DNA of 64,000 nucleotides from CAYOSU01 sp964406735 (GCA_964406735.1 CAYOSU010000007.1:20435-84434); one strand, 5' to 3'. Shown: positions 26,232 to 35,824, counted from the first letter of the stretch. The notes: a model not told the origin generated them from the letters alone. Translations and numbers: made by a program.

Positions 26232-27692
26232 ATGAAAGAAAAAAGTAAAACATTAGAGAAACTTGGCTTAAGGTCATATCTCGGAACGACCGGCATGGCT
26301 GCATGCGACGGAATAACGTCTGCGCTTATGACCTCTTGGTTCATGGTCTACTTGACCGATTACGCAGGAATCGGCACGTATGCTGCCATATTAGGCAGTA
26401 TCGTCCTCGTATTGGCGAGAGTGTTCGATGCGGTAAACGACCCCTTGGAGGGAATGATAATCAACCGTGCGAAAGCGAGCAAAATAGGCAAATATAAGCC
26501 CTTCATATTCTTGAGCATATTCATGACGGCGATAGGTGTCAGCTGCCTGTTCTTCATTCCGAAGGACGTTGCAACGAACCCCGTGCTCGTAACCATATGG
26601 ATCATACTGTTCTATTTGATCTACGACGTAGGCTACTCCTTCTATACTCCCAACCTTCTTTTAAGAACGCTCACGCTCGACGACGGACAGAGAGGAAAGC
26701 TGATGATAGGGCCGAGAGTACTTGGTATTGCAATGGGTATGATAAGCTCCTCGATAGTCAATATCGCGACGAGCGTCAACGAGAATTTCAACAACATGCA
26801 TATCTCGTTCGGACTTACGGTACTTGCCTTCGTAGGCGGCTTTGCGTTGGTATCCTTGCTCGGAACGTCCGTATTAAAGGAGAAATATCACTCTGCGTCC
26901 GAGGAAGAGGGCAATAACGTAACGTTAAAGGACTTCTTCTTGGTATTCAAGGGCAACAAGGCTATGCAGTCGCATATACTCTCGTCCGTATTCAGCGGAT
27001 TCATCTGGAACTTCCTGTTTGCGACCATGCTTTATTATATCAAATGGGGTCTTTGCACGGATATTACGACAGGCGTAGTAGATCAGGATCTTTACGGCAC
27101 TATGTCCATGGTGGCTTCCCTTTTGATGCTTTTCCCGCTGATACTCGGAACGCTCATCGCAAACCCATTGATGAAGCTCTTCAAGTCTGCGGTAAGACTC
27201 AGAAAGGTATTGCTCATAGTCGAGTCTGTCGCAAGCGGTACGATGTTCGTATTGCACTTGCTCGGCATTTTGAACGAAGCACCGATGCTCTTCCTCGTAT
27301 GCGCAGGAATAACTACGTTTGCGTTAGGAATCTGCTATATCCCCGATGCTATCATAGAGATCGAGTGTATGGATTACGAAACCTACTTAAACGGCAAGGA
27401 CAGATCGGGCGTTATGTATTCGTTCGGTAAGTTCTTAGGAAAAGCTCAGGGTGCGTTGGCAACTGCGGTAATAGGCTTCCTCTTGGTAGCTATCGGCTAC
27501 GTAGTTGACTCCGAGACCGACCAGTTCATCGGCGACCTTGCGGCTATTCCCGATATGATAAGCGGCTTCGTTATCATCTGCAGCCTCGTACCTTGCGTTT
27601 TAGGTATCTTGGCATGGCTTTGCTTGCTCAGATATCCCATCGACGACAAGGTTCGTGCGGACATGAAGAAAAAACAGATCGAAACGGAATAA
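26232..27692 (+). CDS. GPH-family glycoside/pentoside/hexuronide:cation symporter
   Basis: 486 aa, twelve membrane helices. The N-terminal LGLRSYLGTTGMAACDGITSALMTSWFMVYLTDYAG and the loop DAVNDPLEGMIINRAKASKIGKYKPFI match the GPH (MelB/XylP-like) sugar symporter family, which imports oligosaccharides with H+ or Na+. AAAAGGAAG precedes the ATG. Together with the GH43-like and GH2 enzymes it forms a carbohydrate-use cluster. Confidence 0.88.
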   Translation: MKEKSKTLEKLGLRSYLGTTGMAACDGITSALMTSWFMVYLTDYAGIGTYAAILGSIVLVLARVFDAVNDPLEGMIINRAKASKIGKYKPFIFLSIFMTAIGVSCLFFIPKDVATNPVLVTIWIILFYLIYDVGYSFYTPNLLLRTLTLDDGQRGKLMIGPRVLGIAMGMISSSIVNIATSVNENFNNMHISFGLTVLAFVGGFALVSLLGTSVLKEKYHSASEEEGNNVTLKDFFLVFKGNKAMQSHILSSVFSGFIWNFLFATMLYYIKWGLCTDITTGVVDQDLYGTMSMVASLLMLFPLILGTLIANPLMKLFKSAVRLRKVLLIVESVASGTMFVLHLLGILNEAPMLFLVCAGITTFALGICYIPDAIIEIECMDYETYLNGKDRSGVMYSFGKFLGKAQGALATAVIGFLLVAIGYVVDSETDQFIGDLAAIPDMISGFVIICSLVPCVLGILAWLCLLRYPIDDKVRADMKKKQIETE

Positions 27693-27793
27693 TAGCGAAA
27701 AATCTTTTTGGTCAGGCGTGCAATAAAATCAATTTATCTTAATAATTTGCAAAAATCATAAATATTCTGCAATACAATGCGCTGTTCATGCGA

Positions 27794-27799
27794 TATAAT
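27794..27799 (+). promoter_or_regulatory. Candidate -10 element before the esterase-GH2 operon
   Basis: A perfect TATAAT lies about 140 nt before the esterase start. No good -35 is found at 17 bp, so activation by a regulator is possible. Confidence 0.4.
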
Positions 27800-27880
27800 A
27801 CTTTTATAATGAAGAAGTACGATCTGAAACGGAGCTTGATGAGATAAAATTGAGCCTGATAATTCAAGTTTGGTAGTATT

Positions 27881-27918
27881 CTTCAAGCTGTGCGTAAAAA
27901 GTACCGCACGGCTTGAAG
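27881..27918 (+). other. Strong stem-loop in the 5' leader of the esterase gene
   Basis: CTTCAAGCTGTGCG (27881-27894) pairs with CGCACGGCTTGAAG (27905-27918), 14 positions with one T-G pair, ending 10 nt before the GGAGAGG ribosome binding site. No U-run follows. It could modulate translation. Confidence 0.55.
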
Positions 27919-27936
27919 TGTATAAATGGAGAGGAA

Positions 27937-29094
27937 ATGACTATTCTGAAGACTGCGTTCGAGTGCGAGCGTGAAGGACTTAAAATAAGGGGCAAGGCGT
28001 TTTACGAAGAAAACGGCAAAAAACTGCCTGCCGTAATAATAAGCCACGGCTTTATGTCCAATCAAACGAGCGTAGAAAGCTATGCCGAAACGCTTGCTGA
28101 GAGCGGATCTGCGACTTTTATCTTCGATTTTTGCGGCGGCGGAATAAAGTGCTCGAGCGACGGTAAAAGCGAGGATATGACGGTATTTACCGAGGCAAAA
28201 GACCTTAATGCCGTTATAGACTACGTGGCGGCTCGATCCTTTGTCGACAAGAATAATATCACCCTTATGGGGTGCAGTCAAGGCGGCTTCGTCAGCGGAA
28301 TGGTAGCGGCGGAAAGGGGTAAGGAGATAAAAAGCCTCGTGCTGTTCTACCCTGCGCTGTGCATACCCGACGATGCGAGAAAGGGGCAGATGCTTGGGTT
28401 TAAGTTCGATCCCAATAATATGCCCGAGATACTTTCAAAGTTCCCGATGAAGATCGGCAGAGAATACGCAGCGTGCGTTCTTGAAAAGGACGCTGTCGAT
28501 ATGATAAAAGGCTACGACGGCGAGGTACTTATCGTTCACGGCACGGCAGACAGGATAGTTGATATCTCCTACGCCGAAAGAGCGTATAAGGCGTTCGGCG
28601 AGAACAGGTGCAGACTGTTGAGGATACAGGGCGGAGGCCACGGATTTAAGGGTAACGCCGACAAGGTAGCAATAGGCGCCGCAAAGGAGTTTTTGTCGGG
28701 ACGTGAAGAGGTGTTTGCGGTAGACGTAAGGCTGACGGGCAGAACGATAGAGCGCAAGGGCTTATATTCGAAGCTCACCCTACCGTTTGACGGCAGTGCT
28801 TCGGGCAGATATTTCAGCGGCACGATAGAAAAAGGTGCGGCGGACGTACAGGAACGCCGAGGCTTGAAGATAATACAGTGCAAGGCTGATTACGTAATAA
28901 GCGGCACCGACGCAAACGGCGAGAGGGCAAAGGTCCACGTCGTCAACGTAGACACGGGCGGCGGCTGGAAGCCGACGGTAACTGCGACGAGCAAAGCTCT
29001 CGAATTTTTGAACGAGGCCGATTGTACTGCCTATCTCGAACAGAGAAAGACGGGGCCCATCGTGCATTTTTATACAACCATTCCAAAAAGATAA
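27937..29094 (+). CDS. Alpha/beta hydrolase (feruloyl-esterase-like) with C-terminal DUF3237-like domain
   Basis: 385 aa. Residues 1-255 are an alpha/beta hydrolase: VIISHGFMSNQTS (oxyanion), FDFCGGG, the nucleophile elbow GCSQGG, the acid in VHGTADRIVD and the histidine in GGGHGF. This layout resembles cinnamoyl/feruloyl esterases such as Butyrivibrio Est1E. A second domain (about 265-385, DVRLTGRTIERKGLYSKLTLPFDG... and ADYVISGTDANGE) looks like a DUF3237 beta-barrel; the fusion is unusual. ATG 27937 has GGAGAGG just upstream. It is followed 17 nt later by the GH2 gene, so the two probably act together on an acylated plant glycan. Confidence 0.75.
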   Translation: MTILKTAFECEREGLKIRGKAFYEENGKKLPAVIISHGFMSNQTSVESYAETLAESGSATFIFDFCGGGIKCSSDGKSEDMTVFTEAKDLNAVIDYVAARSFVDKNNITLMGCSQGGFVSGMVAAERGKEIKSLVLFYPALCIPDDARKGQMLGFKFDPNNMPEILSKFPMKIGREYAACVLEKDAVDMIKGYDGEVLIVHGTADRIVDISYAERAYKAFGENRCRLLRIQGGGHGFKGNADKVAIGAAKEFLSGREEVFAVDVRLTGRTIERKGLYSKLTLPFDGSASGRYFSGTIEKGAADVQERRGLKIIQCKADYVISGTDANGERAKVHVVNVDTGGGWKPTVTATSKALEFLNEADCTAYLEQRKTGPIVHFYTTIPKR

Positions 29095-29111
29095 AAAGCG
29101 AGGAGAATGAT

Positions 29112-31424
29112 ATGAAAAGAATAAGCTTTAACGACAACTGGACTTGTAACGGAACGTCCGTTACCCTTCCTCACGACGCTCAGATACTCGAAAAGCGTGC
29201 GCCAAACGCATCTGACGGCGGACACGGCTACTTCCCGGGCGGCGTATATACCTACGAAAAGAGCTTTGTAGCTCCCGCTGAATGGGCAGATAAAAAAGTT
29301 CTCGTAGAGTTCGAGGGCGTATATAAAAACAGCACCGTATACTTGAACGGTGTCGAAATAGGCGGACACAAATACGGATATTCGACGTTTACGGCGGAAT
29401 TAAACGGCTTAAAGTGCGGCGAAGAAAATATACTCACCGTTGTAGCGGACAACTCCCGCCTTCCCAACTCCCGTTGGTATTCAGGCTCGGGAATCTACCG
29501 CCCCGTATGGCTTTACGTTGGCGAGCAAAGCGGAATTAACTACCGTGGCGTAACGGTAAAGACCCTTTCGTTAACGCCCTGCAAGATCCTTGTAAAGACC
29601 AACGCAGAGGGTACCGCAAAGGTAGAGATACTCGACGGCGACAAGGTAGTAGCAAGCGACATCGGCAACGAGCTGACGCTTGAAATACCCGAGGCAAAGC
29701 TTTGGAGCGACGAAACGCCCCACCTTTACACCGCAAGAGTAGCTGTCGGCGACGATGTAGTAGAAGAAAAATTCGGCGTAAGAGAGATAAAGTGGAGCAA
29801 CAAGGGCTTGTTCATCAACGGCAAGATGACCTTGCTAAGAGGCGGTTGCGTGCATCACGACAACGGCATACTCGGAGCTGCAACCTACGACGAGTCGGAT
29901 TGGAGAAGAGTTCGCATCTTAAAAGAAGCAGGCTTCAACGCCATCCGTGCGGCTCATAACCCGTGCTCGAGAGCGATGCTCGAGGCGTGCGACTTCTACG
30001 GAATGTACGTCATGGACGAGCTGTTCGACATGTGGTATAACCGCAAGACGAAGTTCGACTACGGCTGCGACTTCGAGGAAGAGTGGGCAAAGGACACCGC
30101 TTTGATGGTAGAGCGTGATTACAACCACCCGTCCGTAATAATGTACTCCATCGGCAACGAGGTAGCAGAGCCTGCCGAGGAAAAGGGCGTAGAGTACGGC
30201 AAAAAGATGGTCGAGCTCATACATGGTATGGACGACTCCCGTCCCGTAACGTGCGGCATCAACCTTATGATAATAGGAAGAGCGGCAAACGGACAGGGCA
30301 TATATAAAGACGGTGAGATGAGCAGCGACGTCAACCAGAAGAAAGAGGATGTAGACACGAAGAACGCAAGCTTGGCGTTCAACATCATGGCGTCCTTTAT
30401 CGGAACGGGCATGAACAAGGGCGGTAACTCTCCCAAGGTAGATGCGATCGCAACACCGATAATCAATGCGCTTGACGTTTCGGGCTACAACTACGGTAGC
30501 GGCCGTTATCCGTTGGAGGAAAAACAGCACCCCGAGCGTATAATCTTCGGTTCAGAGACCTTCCCGCAGGATATATACAAGAACTGGGAGATGGTCAAGA
30601 AATATCCTTATATCTTGGGCGACTTCATGTGGACCTCGTGGGATTACCTCGGCGAAGCAGGCATAGGAGCGTGGAGCTACACGGGCGGAATGCCCTTCAA
30701 CCGTCCCTATCCGTGGGTATTGGCAGGCTCGGGCGTAATAAACATTTTGGGTATCCCCGATGCATCCTGCCGCTACGCATCGACCGTTTGGGGCTTGGAG
30801 AAAGCGCCTCGCATCGGCGTAAAGCCCGTTAATCACCCCGGCGTCAGACCGTCCAAGTCGGTATGGCGTGGCACTAACGCAATAGAGAGCTGGTCGTGGA
30901 AGAATTGCGACGGCAACAAGGCAGAGGTCGAGGTATACTCCGACCAAGCCAAGGTCGAGCTCATATTGAACGGCAAGTCGTTGGGCAAAAAGGCTGTAAA
31001 GGAGTGCAAGGCGATATTCAAGACCAAATACAAGGCAGGCACTCTCGAGGCGGTAGCTTACGACCGTAGCGGCAAAGAGGTATCAAGACGTTCGCTTTGC
31101 TCTGCAAACGGCGATATCAAGGTAAGAGTTCTTCCCGAGAAGACGACCGCAAAGGCAGGCGAGATACTCTACGTACCCGTTGTTATCGCAGGCGATAACG
31201 GAGTAATAGAGAGCAACGCCGACAAACGCCTTTCCGTATCCGTCGATGGCGGCGAGCTTTTGGCTTTCGGTTCTGCAAACCCCTGCACCGAAGAACAGTA
31301 TCACGTCGGCACGTTCACGACTTACTACGGCAGAACGCTTGCTATCGTCCGTGCATGCAATAGCGGCAGCGTAAAGGTATCCGTTGACGGCGAAGACGCA
31401 TCGGCAACCATAGAAATAAAGTAA
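29112..31424 (+). CDS. Glycoside hydrolase family 2 (beta-galactosidase-like)
   Basis: 770 aa, cytoplasmic. N-terminal sugar-binding domain (SFNDNWTCNGTSVTLPHDAQI, YLNGVEIGGHKYGYSTF), immunoglobulin-like domain, TIM barrel (LRGGCVHHDNGILG, FNAIRAAHNPCSRAMLEACD) with acid/base Glu350 in YSIGNEV and nucleophile Glu482 in FGSETF, then C-terminal beta domains. Family members act on beta-galactosides, beta-glucuronides or beta-mannosides; the sequence does not decide. AGGAGAATGAT precedes ATG 29112; the longer frame from 29022 overlaps the esterase. A terminator follows at 31433. Confidence 0.92.
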   Translation: MKRISFNDNWTCNGTSVTLPHDAQILEKRAPNASDGGHGYFPGGVYTYEKSFVAPAEWADKKVLVEFEGVYKNSTVYLNGVEIGGHKYGYSTFTAELNGLKCGEENILTVVADNSRLPNSRWYSGSGIYRPVWLYVGEQSGINYRGVTVKTLSLTPCKILVKTNAEGTAKVEILDGDKVVASDIGNELTLEIPEAKLWSDETPHLYTARVAVGDDVVEEKFGVREIKWSNKGLFINGKMTLLRGGCVHHDNGILGAATYDESDWRRVRILKEAGFNAIRAAHNPCSRAMLEACDFYGMYVMDELFDMWYNRKTKFDYGCDFEEEWAKDTALMVERDYNHPSVIMYSIGNEVAEPAEEKGVEYGKKMVELIHGMDDSRPVTCGINLMIIGRAANGQGIYKDGEMSSDVNQKKEDVDTKNASLAFNIMASFIGTGMNKGGNSPKVDAIATPIINALDVSGYNYGSGRYPLEEKQHPERIIFGSETFPQDIYKNWEMVKKYPYILGDFMWTSWDYLGEAGIGAWSYTGGMPFNRPYPWVLAGSGVINILGIPDASCRYASTVWGLEKAPRIGVKPVNHPGVRPSKSVWRGTNAIESWSWKNCDGNKAEVEVYSDQAKVELILNGKSLGKKAVKECKAIFKTKYKAGTLEAVAYDRSGKEVSRRSLCSANGDIKVRVLPEKTTAKAGEILYVPVVIAGDNGVIESNADKRLSVSVDGGELLAFGSANPCTEEQYHVGTFTTYYGRTLAIVRACNSGSVKVSVDGEDASATIEIK

Positions 31425-31432
31425 AAACGTAT

Positions 31433-31463
31433 AAAGCCTGTCCAATATTTCGGACAGGCTTTT
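31433..31463 (+). terminator. Terminator after GH2 gene
   Basis: AAAGCCTGTCC (31433-31443) pairs with GGACAGGCTTT (31452-31462). The T run is short, so partial read-through into the isomerase genes is possible. Confidence 0.75.
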
Positions 31464-31478
31464 AATTTAGGAGAAATT

Positions 31479-32216
31479 ATGAAATTCGGAATACAGATGT
31501 ACTTGTTTCGCAACAAGCATATAACAAAAAAGCAAAATCTGAGGACGATAAGCAAGGTCGCTGCAATGGGCTGGGACTGCATAGAGCTTTTCGGCTGTCA
31601 GAATATCCCTGCTGACGAGCTGTTGAAAGCGGTCGGAGGGTGTGAGATAATAAATCCTCTGATGTGGCATAAGAACTTTTCGGAAGAAAAGCTCGGAAAG
31701 ACGTGCGAGTGGCTCAAAGGCATAGGCGCAAAGAGTGCGGCGTTTTCGAGCATACCGGTGCTTCATCCCGATGCGGCGATATACCGTGAATACAACCCGA
31801 AATACAAAAAAATAGCCAAGACGATGGCTGACAACGGACTTAACCTGTGTCATCATAACCACAGAGAGGAATATACCGTCATGGACGGCAAGGTAGGCAT
31901 AGATATACTGCTCGACGGCGTAAGCCCGTACTGCCTTGAAATAGACACCTACTGGGCAAAGGAAGCAGGTATCGATCCGATAGCCTTAATGGAGGAGCGC
32001 AAGGAGCATTTGAGATACGTTCACCTCAAGGATAAAAAGGCAGGTGCAAAAAAGTTCTGTGCACTGGGCGACGGAGAGATGAACAACCGTGCAATAATTG
32101 AAAAGGCACGAGAGCTTGGCGTAGAGTACGTCGTTCTTGACCTTGACAACAGCGATACGGACGCATTCGAGGCGGCAAAGAAGAGCCTTGAATGGCTGAG
32201 AAAAAATTTCGACTGA
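31479..32216 (+). CDS. Sugar phosphate isomerase/epimerase (xylose-isomerase-like TIM barrel)
   Basis: 245 aa. TIM barrel of the AP-endonuclease-2/IolE-like family: MKFGIQMYLFRNK start, GWDCIELFG, LCHHNHREEY, metal-ligand acidic residues in CLEIDTYWAKEAG and RYVHLKDKK near the C-terminus. Proteins of this type isomerise or epimerise sugars and keto-sugars with a divalent metal. The ribosome binding site is TTAGGAG. It is followed 11 nt later by a second member of the family; the pair may perform successive steps in use of sugars released by the upstream hydrolases. Confidence 0.82.
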   Translation: MKFGIQMYLFRNKHITKKQNLRTISKVAAMGWDCIELFGCQNIPADELLKAVGGCEIINPLMWHKNFSEEKLGKTCEWLKGIGAKSAAFSSIPVLHPDAAIYREYNPKYKKIAKTMADNGLNLCHHNHREEYTVMDGKVGIDILLDGVSPYCLEIDTYWAKEAGIDPIALMEERKEHLRYVHLKDKKAGAKKFCALGDGEMNNRAIIEKARELGVEYVVLDLDNSDTDAFEAAKKSLEWLRKNFD

Positions 32217-32227
32217 GGAGCAATAAA

Positions 32228-33097
32228 ATGAGGGATAGGATAAGTTTCATGACCTTTGCGATAGAAATGGACGTCGTAATGGGTAAATTAACGGTAAAAG
32301 ACGCTTTCAGGCTGTTCAGGAGCGAGGGCATAAATTATATCGACGCAATGATGCTTGACGATAAACGCTTGGAGATGTATAACGAAGCGTTCAATGAAAG
32401 CGGTATAAAGCCCTATGCGTATATCGGCAGAGTCTCCGTCTTTTCAAACAATGACGAGACGATAAGAACAGAGCTTCAGAAAGAGATCGGGATGGCGAAA
32501 AAGCTCGGCGTAAACATCTTCATGCTCGTTCCGTTGAATTCGATGAAGGACGAGAAGATATGCACGAAAATGGGCAAAGAAAGGGTAAGAGAACTTCTGA
32601 TAAAATACTGCGCCGTTGCGGTTGAGATCGGAGAAAAGCTCGGCATAAAGGTGTGCGTAGAGACCACGCCGCAGGATTATTCTTGCCTTTCGGGAACGGA
32701 AGACTGCAAATACGTCTTAGAAAACGTCAATGGCTTAGGGTTCATTTTCGACACAGGCAACTGCCTTGCTCACGGCGACGATCCGCTCGAATACTACGAA
32801 ACGCTGAAAAAATATATCGTCCACGTCCATTTGAAAGACATAGAGCTTTCAAAGCCCACCCTTCGTGATAAGATGTTCGGCGGAGAGAGGGCAAAGAACG
32901 GACAGTCGATGCACTGTTGCGTTTCTGGAACGGGCGTTATCCCGATGAGAGAGATAATAGAGCGCATGGAAAGGGACGGCTACAAGGGTATGTACGCATT
33001 GGAGTATAGCCACCCGAAAAAATACCCTGCGGATATTTCTCAACATGCAGAAAGGCTCAAAGAGCACCTCGAGTTTTTCGATAGCATAAAAGAATAA
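32228..33097 (+). CDS. Sugar phosphate isomerase/epimerase (second copy)
   Basis: 289 aa, same TIM-barrel superfamily but clearly divergent from the preceding gene. Shows KVCVETTPQDYSCLSG, the metal-site segment GFIFDTGNCLAHGDDP, VHVHLKD and a late YALEYSHPKKYP. GAGGAGC lies upstream of ATG 32228; the frame from 32192 would overlap the previous gene and lacks a ribosome binding site. Function predicted from family only. Confidence 0.82.
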   Translation: MRDRISFMTFAIEMDVVMGKLTVKDAFRLFRSEGINYIDAMMLDDKRLEMYNEAFNESGIKPYAYIGRVSVFSNNDETIRTELQKEIGMAKKLGVNIFMLVPLNSMKDEKICTKMGKERVRELLIKYCAVAVEIGEKLGIKVCVETTPQDYSCLSGTEDCKYVLENVNGLGFIFDTGNCLAHGDDPLEYYETLKKYIVHVHLKDIELSKPTLRDKMFGGERAKNGQSMHCCVSGTGVIPMREIIERMERDGYKGMYALEYSHPKKYPADISQHAERLKEHLEFFDSIKE

Positions 33098-33104
33098 GCA
33101 AAAA

Positions 33105-33172
33105 AGCGATAAGGCAAAGACTAATATTGCGTACGTGTAACAAAAAACGCAAGAACGGCAGGCTTTATCGCT
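33105..33172 (+). terminator. Possible long-loop terminator after the isomerase pair
   Basis: AGCGATAA (33105-33112) pairs with TTATCGCT (33165-33172), then GCTTTTTC. The 52-nt loop makes it uncertain. Confidence 0.35.
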
Positions 33173-33273
33173 GCTTTTTCTTAACAGAGATTTTCTTGGA
33201 CGGATATTCAAAAAAGTAAAATAAAAAACGCCGAAAAAATTTTCAAAATAATTTCACAGTGGCACAAGATTTC

Positions 33274-33302
33274 TTTACAATTTTTTGCCGTGGTGATATA
33301 CT
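33274..33302 (+). promoter_or_regulatory. Sigma-A promoter of the CofE-like gene
   Basis: TTTACA (33274-33279), 17 bp, TATACT (33297-33302), 41 nt before the start codon. Confidence 0.8.
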
Positions 33303-33343
33303 GTAAATGTTTTTTTGGTCAATAAAATTTCAAGGAGAAATTT

Positions 33344-34525
33344 ATGGATACATTAGGTACAGTTGTCAGAGGAGTAAGGGCGCCGATCTTCAAAAAAGGC
33401 GACGACCTCGTAGAGCTCGTAGCAAAGAGCGTTATCGATGCGTGCGAGCAGAACAACATCAAGTTGCAGGACCGAGACGTTGTTGCAGTAACGGAAGCCG
33501 TTGTTGCGAGAACGCAGGGTAACTATGCGACGTGCGACCAGATAGCGAAGGACGTTCGTGCGAAAACGGGCGGTGGAACGGTAGGACTTTTGTTCCCCAT
33601 CCTTTCGAGGAACCGCTTTTCTAAACTCTTGCAGGGCATTGCAGGCGGAGTAGATAAGCTCGTCATTCAGCTTTCGTATCCCTCCGACGAAGTAGGAAAT
33701 CCGCTTTTCGACATCAATATGTTACTTGAAAAGGGAATCAACCCGTACGTAGAGTCCTTCACCGAGGAAGAGTTCAGAAAGGTATTCCCCAAGACCGTTC
33801 ACCCCTTCACGGGCGTAGATTACATCACCTTCTACAGAGAGCTTGCAGGCAACGCAGAGATAATTCTTTCAAACAATACGACGGAGCTTTTGAAATATAC
33901 CGATACCGTTATTTGCGCAGACATTCACTCCCGTGAAAGGAGCAAGAGATCGCTCATAGCGGCAGGCGCAAAGAAGGTATTGACGTTAGCTGACATCCTG
34001 AACGCTCCCGTTGACGGAAGCGGCTATCACGAGCAATACGGCGTATACGGCAGCAATATGGCTACCGAGGATTCCGTCAAGCTCTTCCCGAGAGACACGC
34101 AGAAGTTCGTAGACGAGCTTCAGAAAAAGCTCAACGCATATAGCGGCAAGACGATCGAGTGCATGGTATACGGCGACGGCGCATTCAAAGACCCCGTAGG
34201 CGGCATTTGGGAGCTTGCAGACCCCGTAGTTTCCCCTGCATACACGAGCGGACTTGCAGGACAGCCCAACGAGATAAAGCTCAAATACTTGGCGGATACG
34301 ACGCTCAAAGACTTGAGTGGCGAAGAGGCTGCCGAGGCTATGAGGCAGCTCATAAGAGAAAAGGGCGACAACCTCGTCAACAAGAACGAATCGCTTGGAA
34401 CGACCCCTCGCCGTTTGACCGACCTTTTGGGATCGCTTTGCGACTTAACGAGCGGCTCGGGCGATAAGGGAACGCCGATCATTTTGATCCAGAATTACTT
34501 CAAGAATTACGCAGATAATAAGTAA
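33344..34525 (+). CDS. Coenzyme F420-0:L-glutamate ligase-like (CofE-family) protein
   Basis: 393 aa. The F420 ligase domain spans the protein: VVAVTEAVVARTQGN near residue 50, the LSRNRFSKLLQGIAGG helix, ICADIHSRERSK and the C-terminal YGDGAFKDPVGGIWELADPVVSPAYT. True CofE adds glutamate to F420-0, but this longer version is widespread in Firmicutes that lack the rest of the F420 pathway, so it probably ligates glutamate or another amino acid to a different acceptor. It is monocistronic with a strong promoter; AAGGAG precedes the ATG. Confidence 0.8.
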   Translation: MDTLGTVVRGVRAPIFKKGDDLVELVAKSVIDACEQNNIKLQDRDVVAVTEAVVARTQGNYATCDQIAKDVRAKTGGGTVGLLFPILSRNRFSKLLQGIAGGVDKLVIQLSYPSDEVGNPLFDINMLLEKGINPYVESFTEEEFRKVFPKTVHPFTGVDYITFYRELAGNAEIILSNNTTELLKYTDTVICADIHSRERSKRSLIAAGAKKVLTLADILNAPVDGSGYHEQYGVYGSNMATEDSVKLFPRDTQKFVDELQKKLNAYSGKTIECMVYGDGAFKDPVGGIWELADPVVSPAYTSGLAGQPNEIKLKYLADTTLKDLSGEEAAEAMRQLIREKGDNLVNKNESLGTTPRRLTDLLGSLCDLTSGSGDKGTPIILIQNYFKNYADNK

Positions 34526-34628
34526 TAACTAAAGCTTTTTGACTCAAATACAGTTGCCTTTTTTGCGGCAATGTGAGACAATAGCGATAGAAATTATTGC
34601 GGACGCAAAAAATAATACGACAAAAATC

Positions 34629-34658
34629 AAAGCCTCTTAATTTCCGTTAAGAGGCTTT
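34629..34658 (+). terminator. Stem-loop between the CofE-like gene and yitT
   Basis: AAAGCCTCTTAA (34629-34640) pairs with TTAAGAGGCTTT (34647-34658), a perfect 12-bp stem, but only three T follow before ATACGAGGG, which is the yitT ribosome binding site. It is either a terminator or a leader structure. Confidence 0.6.
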
Positions 34659-34670
34659 ATACGAGGGTTT

Positions 34671-35702
34671 ATGAATACCAAAGCAAAGACGATCAAGACG
34701 TACGCCGTCTGGATATTAATGGTAACGGCAGGAACGACGATAATGGCGTTCGCCTTTTCCGTATTCCTTGCACCGAAGAACATCGTAGCGGGCGGTTTTT
34801 CGGGTCTTGCGCTTATTATGTCAAACTTTTTGAGGACGTACCTCAACGTAAATATCTCCCGAGGCGTAATATACTTCTTCCTGAACGTCCCGATATTCAT
34901 CATTGCGTTCAGAAACTTAGGAAAGCCCTTCGTATTGCTCTCCCTTTGGAGCATGATAGTATATTCATTTTGCGTCGATAACATAGACTTCACGTTGAAC
35001 GTAGACGATGCGTTGTTGTGCTCGCTTTACGGCGGTATCATCGACGGCGTAGGCTTGGGACTCGTAATCCGCGGCAATGCCTCGACGGGCGGCACCGATA
35101 TGATAGGCAACATCGTAAGAAAAAAGAACGAGAAGATAACGATCGGCACGGTTATAATTGCAATAAACGTCGTCGTCATCTCCTTGAACGTCTGGTACAC
35201 GAAGAGCCTGATAGTTGCGTTATACGCTTTCTTCTCGATATTTATCGAGGGCTTGGCGTGCGACTACATCTCCGAGGGACCTCGCTCGATAAAGGCTTAT
35301 TATGTCATCTCCGACAAATACAAGGAGATAGCTGACCACATTCTGCACGACTTGGGAAGAGGCGTAACCTGCATCGAGACCAAGGGAATGTACTCCATGC
35401 AAGAGCATGAGATGCTGCTTTGCCTTATATCCAGAAGACAGGTAAACGAGCTCAACAGAATAGTTTTCTCCGCAGACCCTAACGCATTCGTATTCTCGAC
35501 CGACTGCAAGGACGCTATAGGCAACGGCTTTGCAAAGCCGAAAAAGCCCCAAAAGACCAGTGATCTTTATAGGCTTTTCAACGGCGAAGCGGTAAATCGC
35601 AAAACGACGGCGACACCTATGAAAAAGCCTGAGAACGCAAGCACGAATACGGCGACCGAGGCAAAGACCGAGCCCACCGCTATTCCCAAAGACGTCGAAT
35701 AA
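34671..35702 (+). CDS. YitT family membrane protein (DUF161/DUF2179)
   Basis: 343 aa. Five to six membrane helices (first: YAVWILMVTAGTTIMAFAFSVFLAPKNIVAGGFSGLALI) and a soluble C-terminal DUF2179 domain (AYYVISDKYKEIADHILHDLGRGVTCIETKGMYS). The glycine-rich GLGLVIRGNASTGGTDMIG loop is characteristic. The family is widespread in Bacillota without a firm function. The last 60 residues, rich in Lys, Thr and Pro, are a low-complexity extension. A terminator follows at 35774. Confidence 0.9.
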   Translation: MNTKAKTIKTYAVWILMVTAGTTIMAFAFSVFLAPKNIVAGGFSGLALIMSNFLRTYLNVNISRGVIYFFLNVPIFIIAFRNLGKPFVLLSLWSMIVYSFCVDNIDFTLNVDDALLCSLYGGIIDGVGLGLVIRGNASTGGTDMIGNIVRKKNEKITIGTVIIAINVVVISLNVWYTKSLIVALYAFFSIFIEGLACDYISEGPRSIKAYYVISDKYKEIADHILHDLGRGVTCIETKGMYSMQEHEMLLCLISRRQVNELNRIVFSADPNAFVFSTDCKDAIGNGFAKPKKPQKTSDLYRLFNGEAVNRKTTATPMKKPENASTNTATEAKTEPTAIPKDVE

Positions 35703-35773
35703 TTTTTACAAAATTGTTAAAACAGAATTTACAAATTTGTAAAAAGTGAAAGTAACGAATATTCAAAAACTGT

Positions 35774-35802
35774 TGCGGTGAGTGAAAGCTCACCGCACTT
35801 TT
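35774..35802 (+). terminator. Terminator after yitT
   Basis: TGCGGTGAG (35774-35782) pairs with CTCACCGCA (35789-35797), then CTTTTTG. Confidence 0.85.
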
Positions 35803-35824
35803 TGTTTTCTGTTACCTTGTTTCA

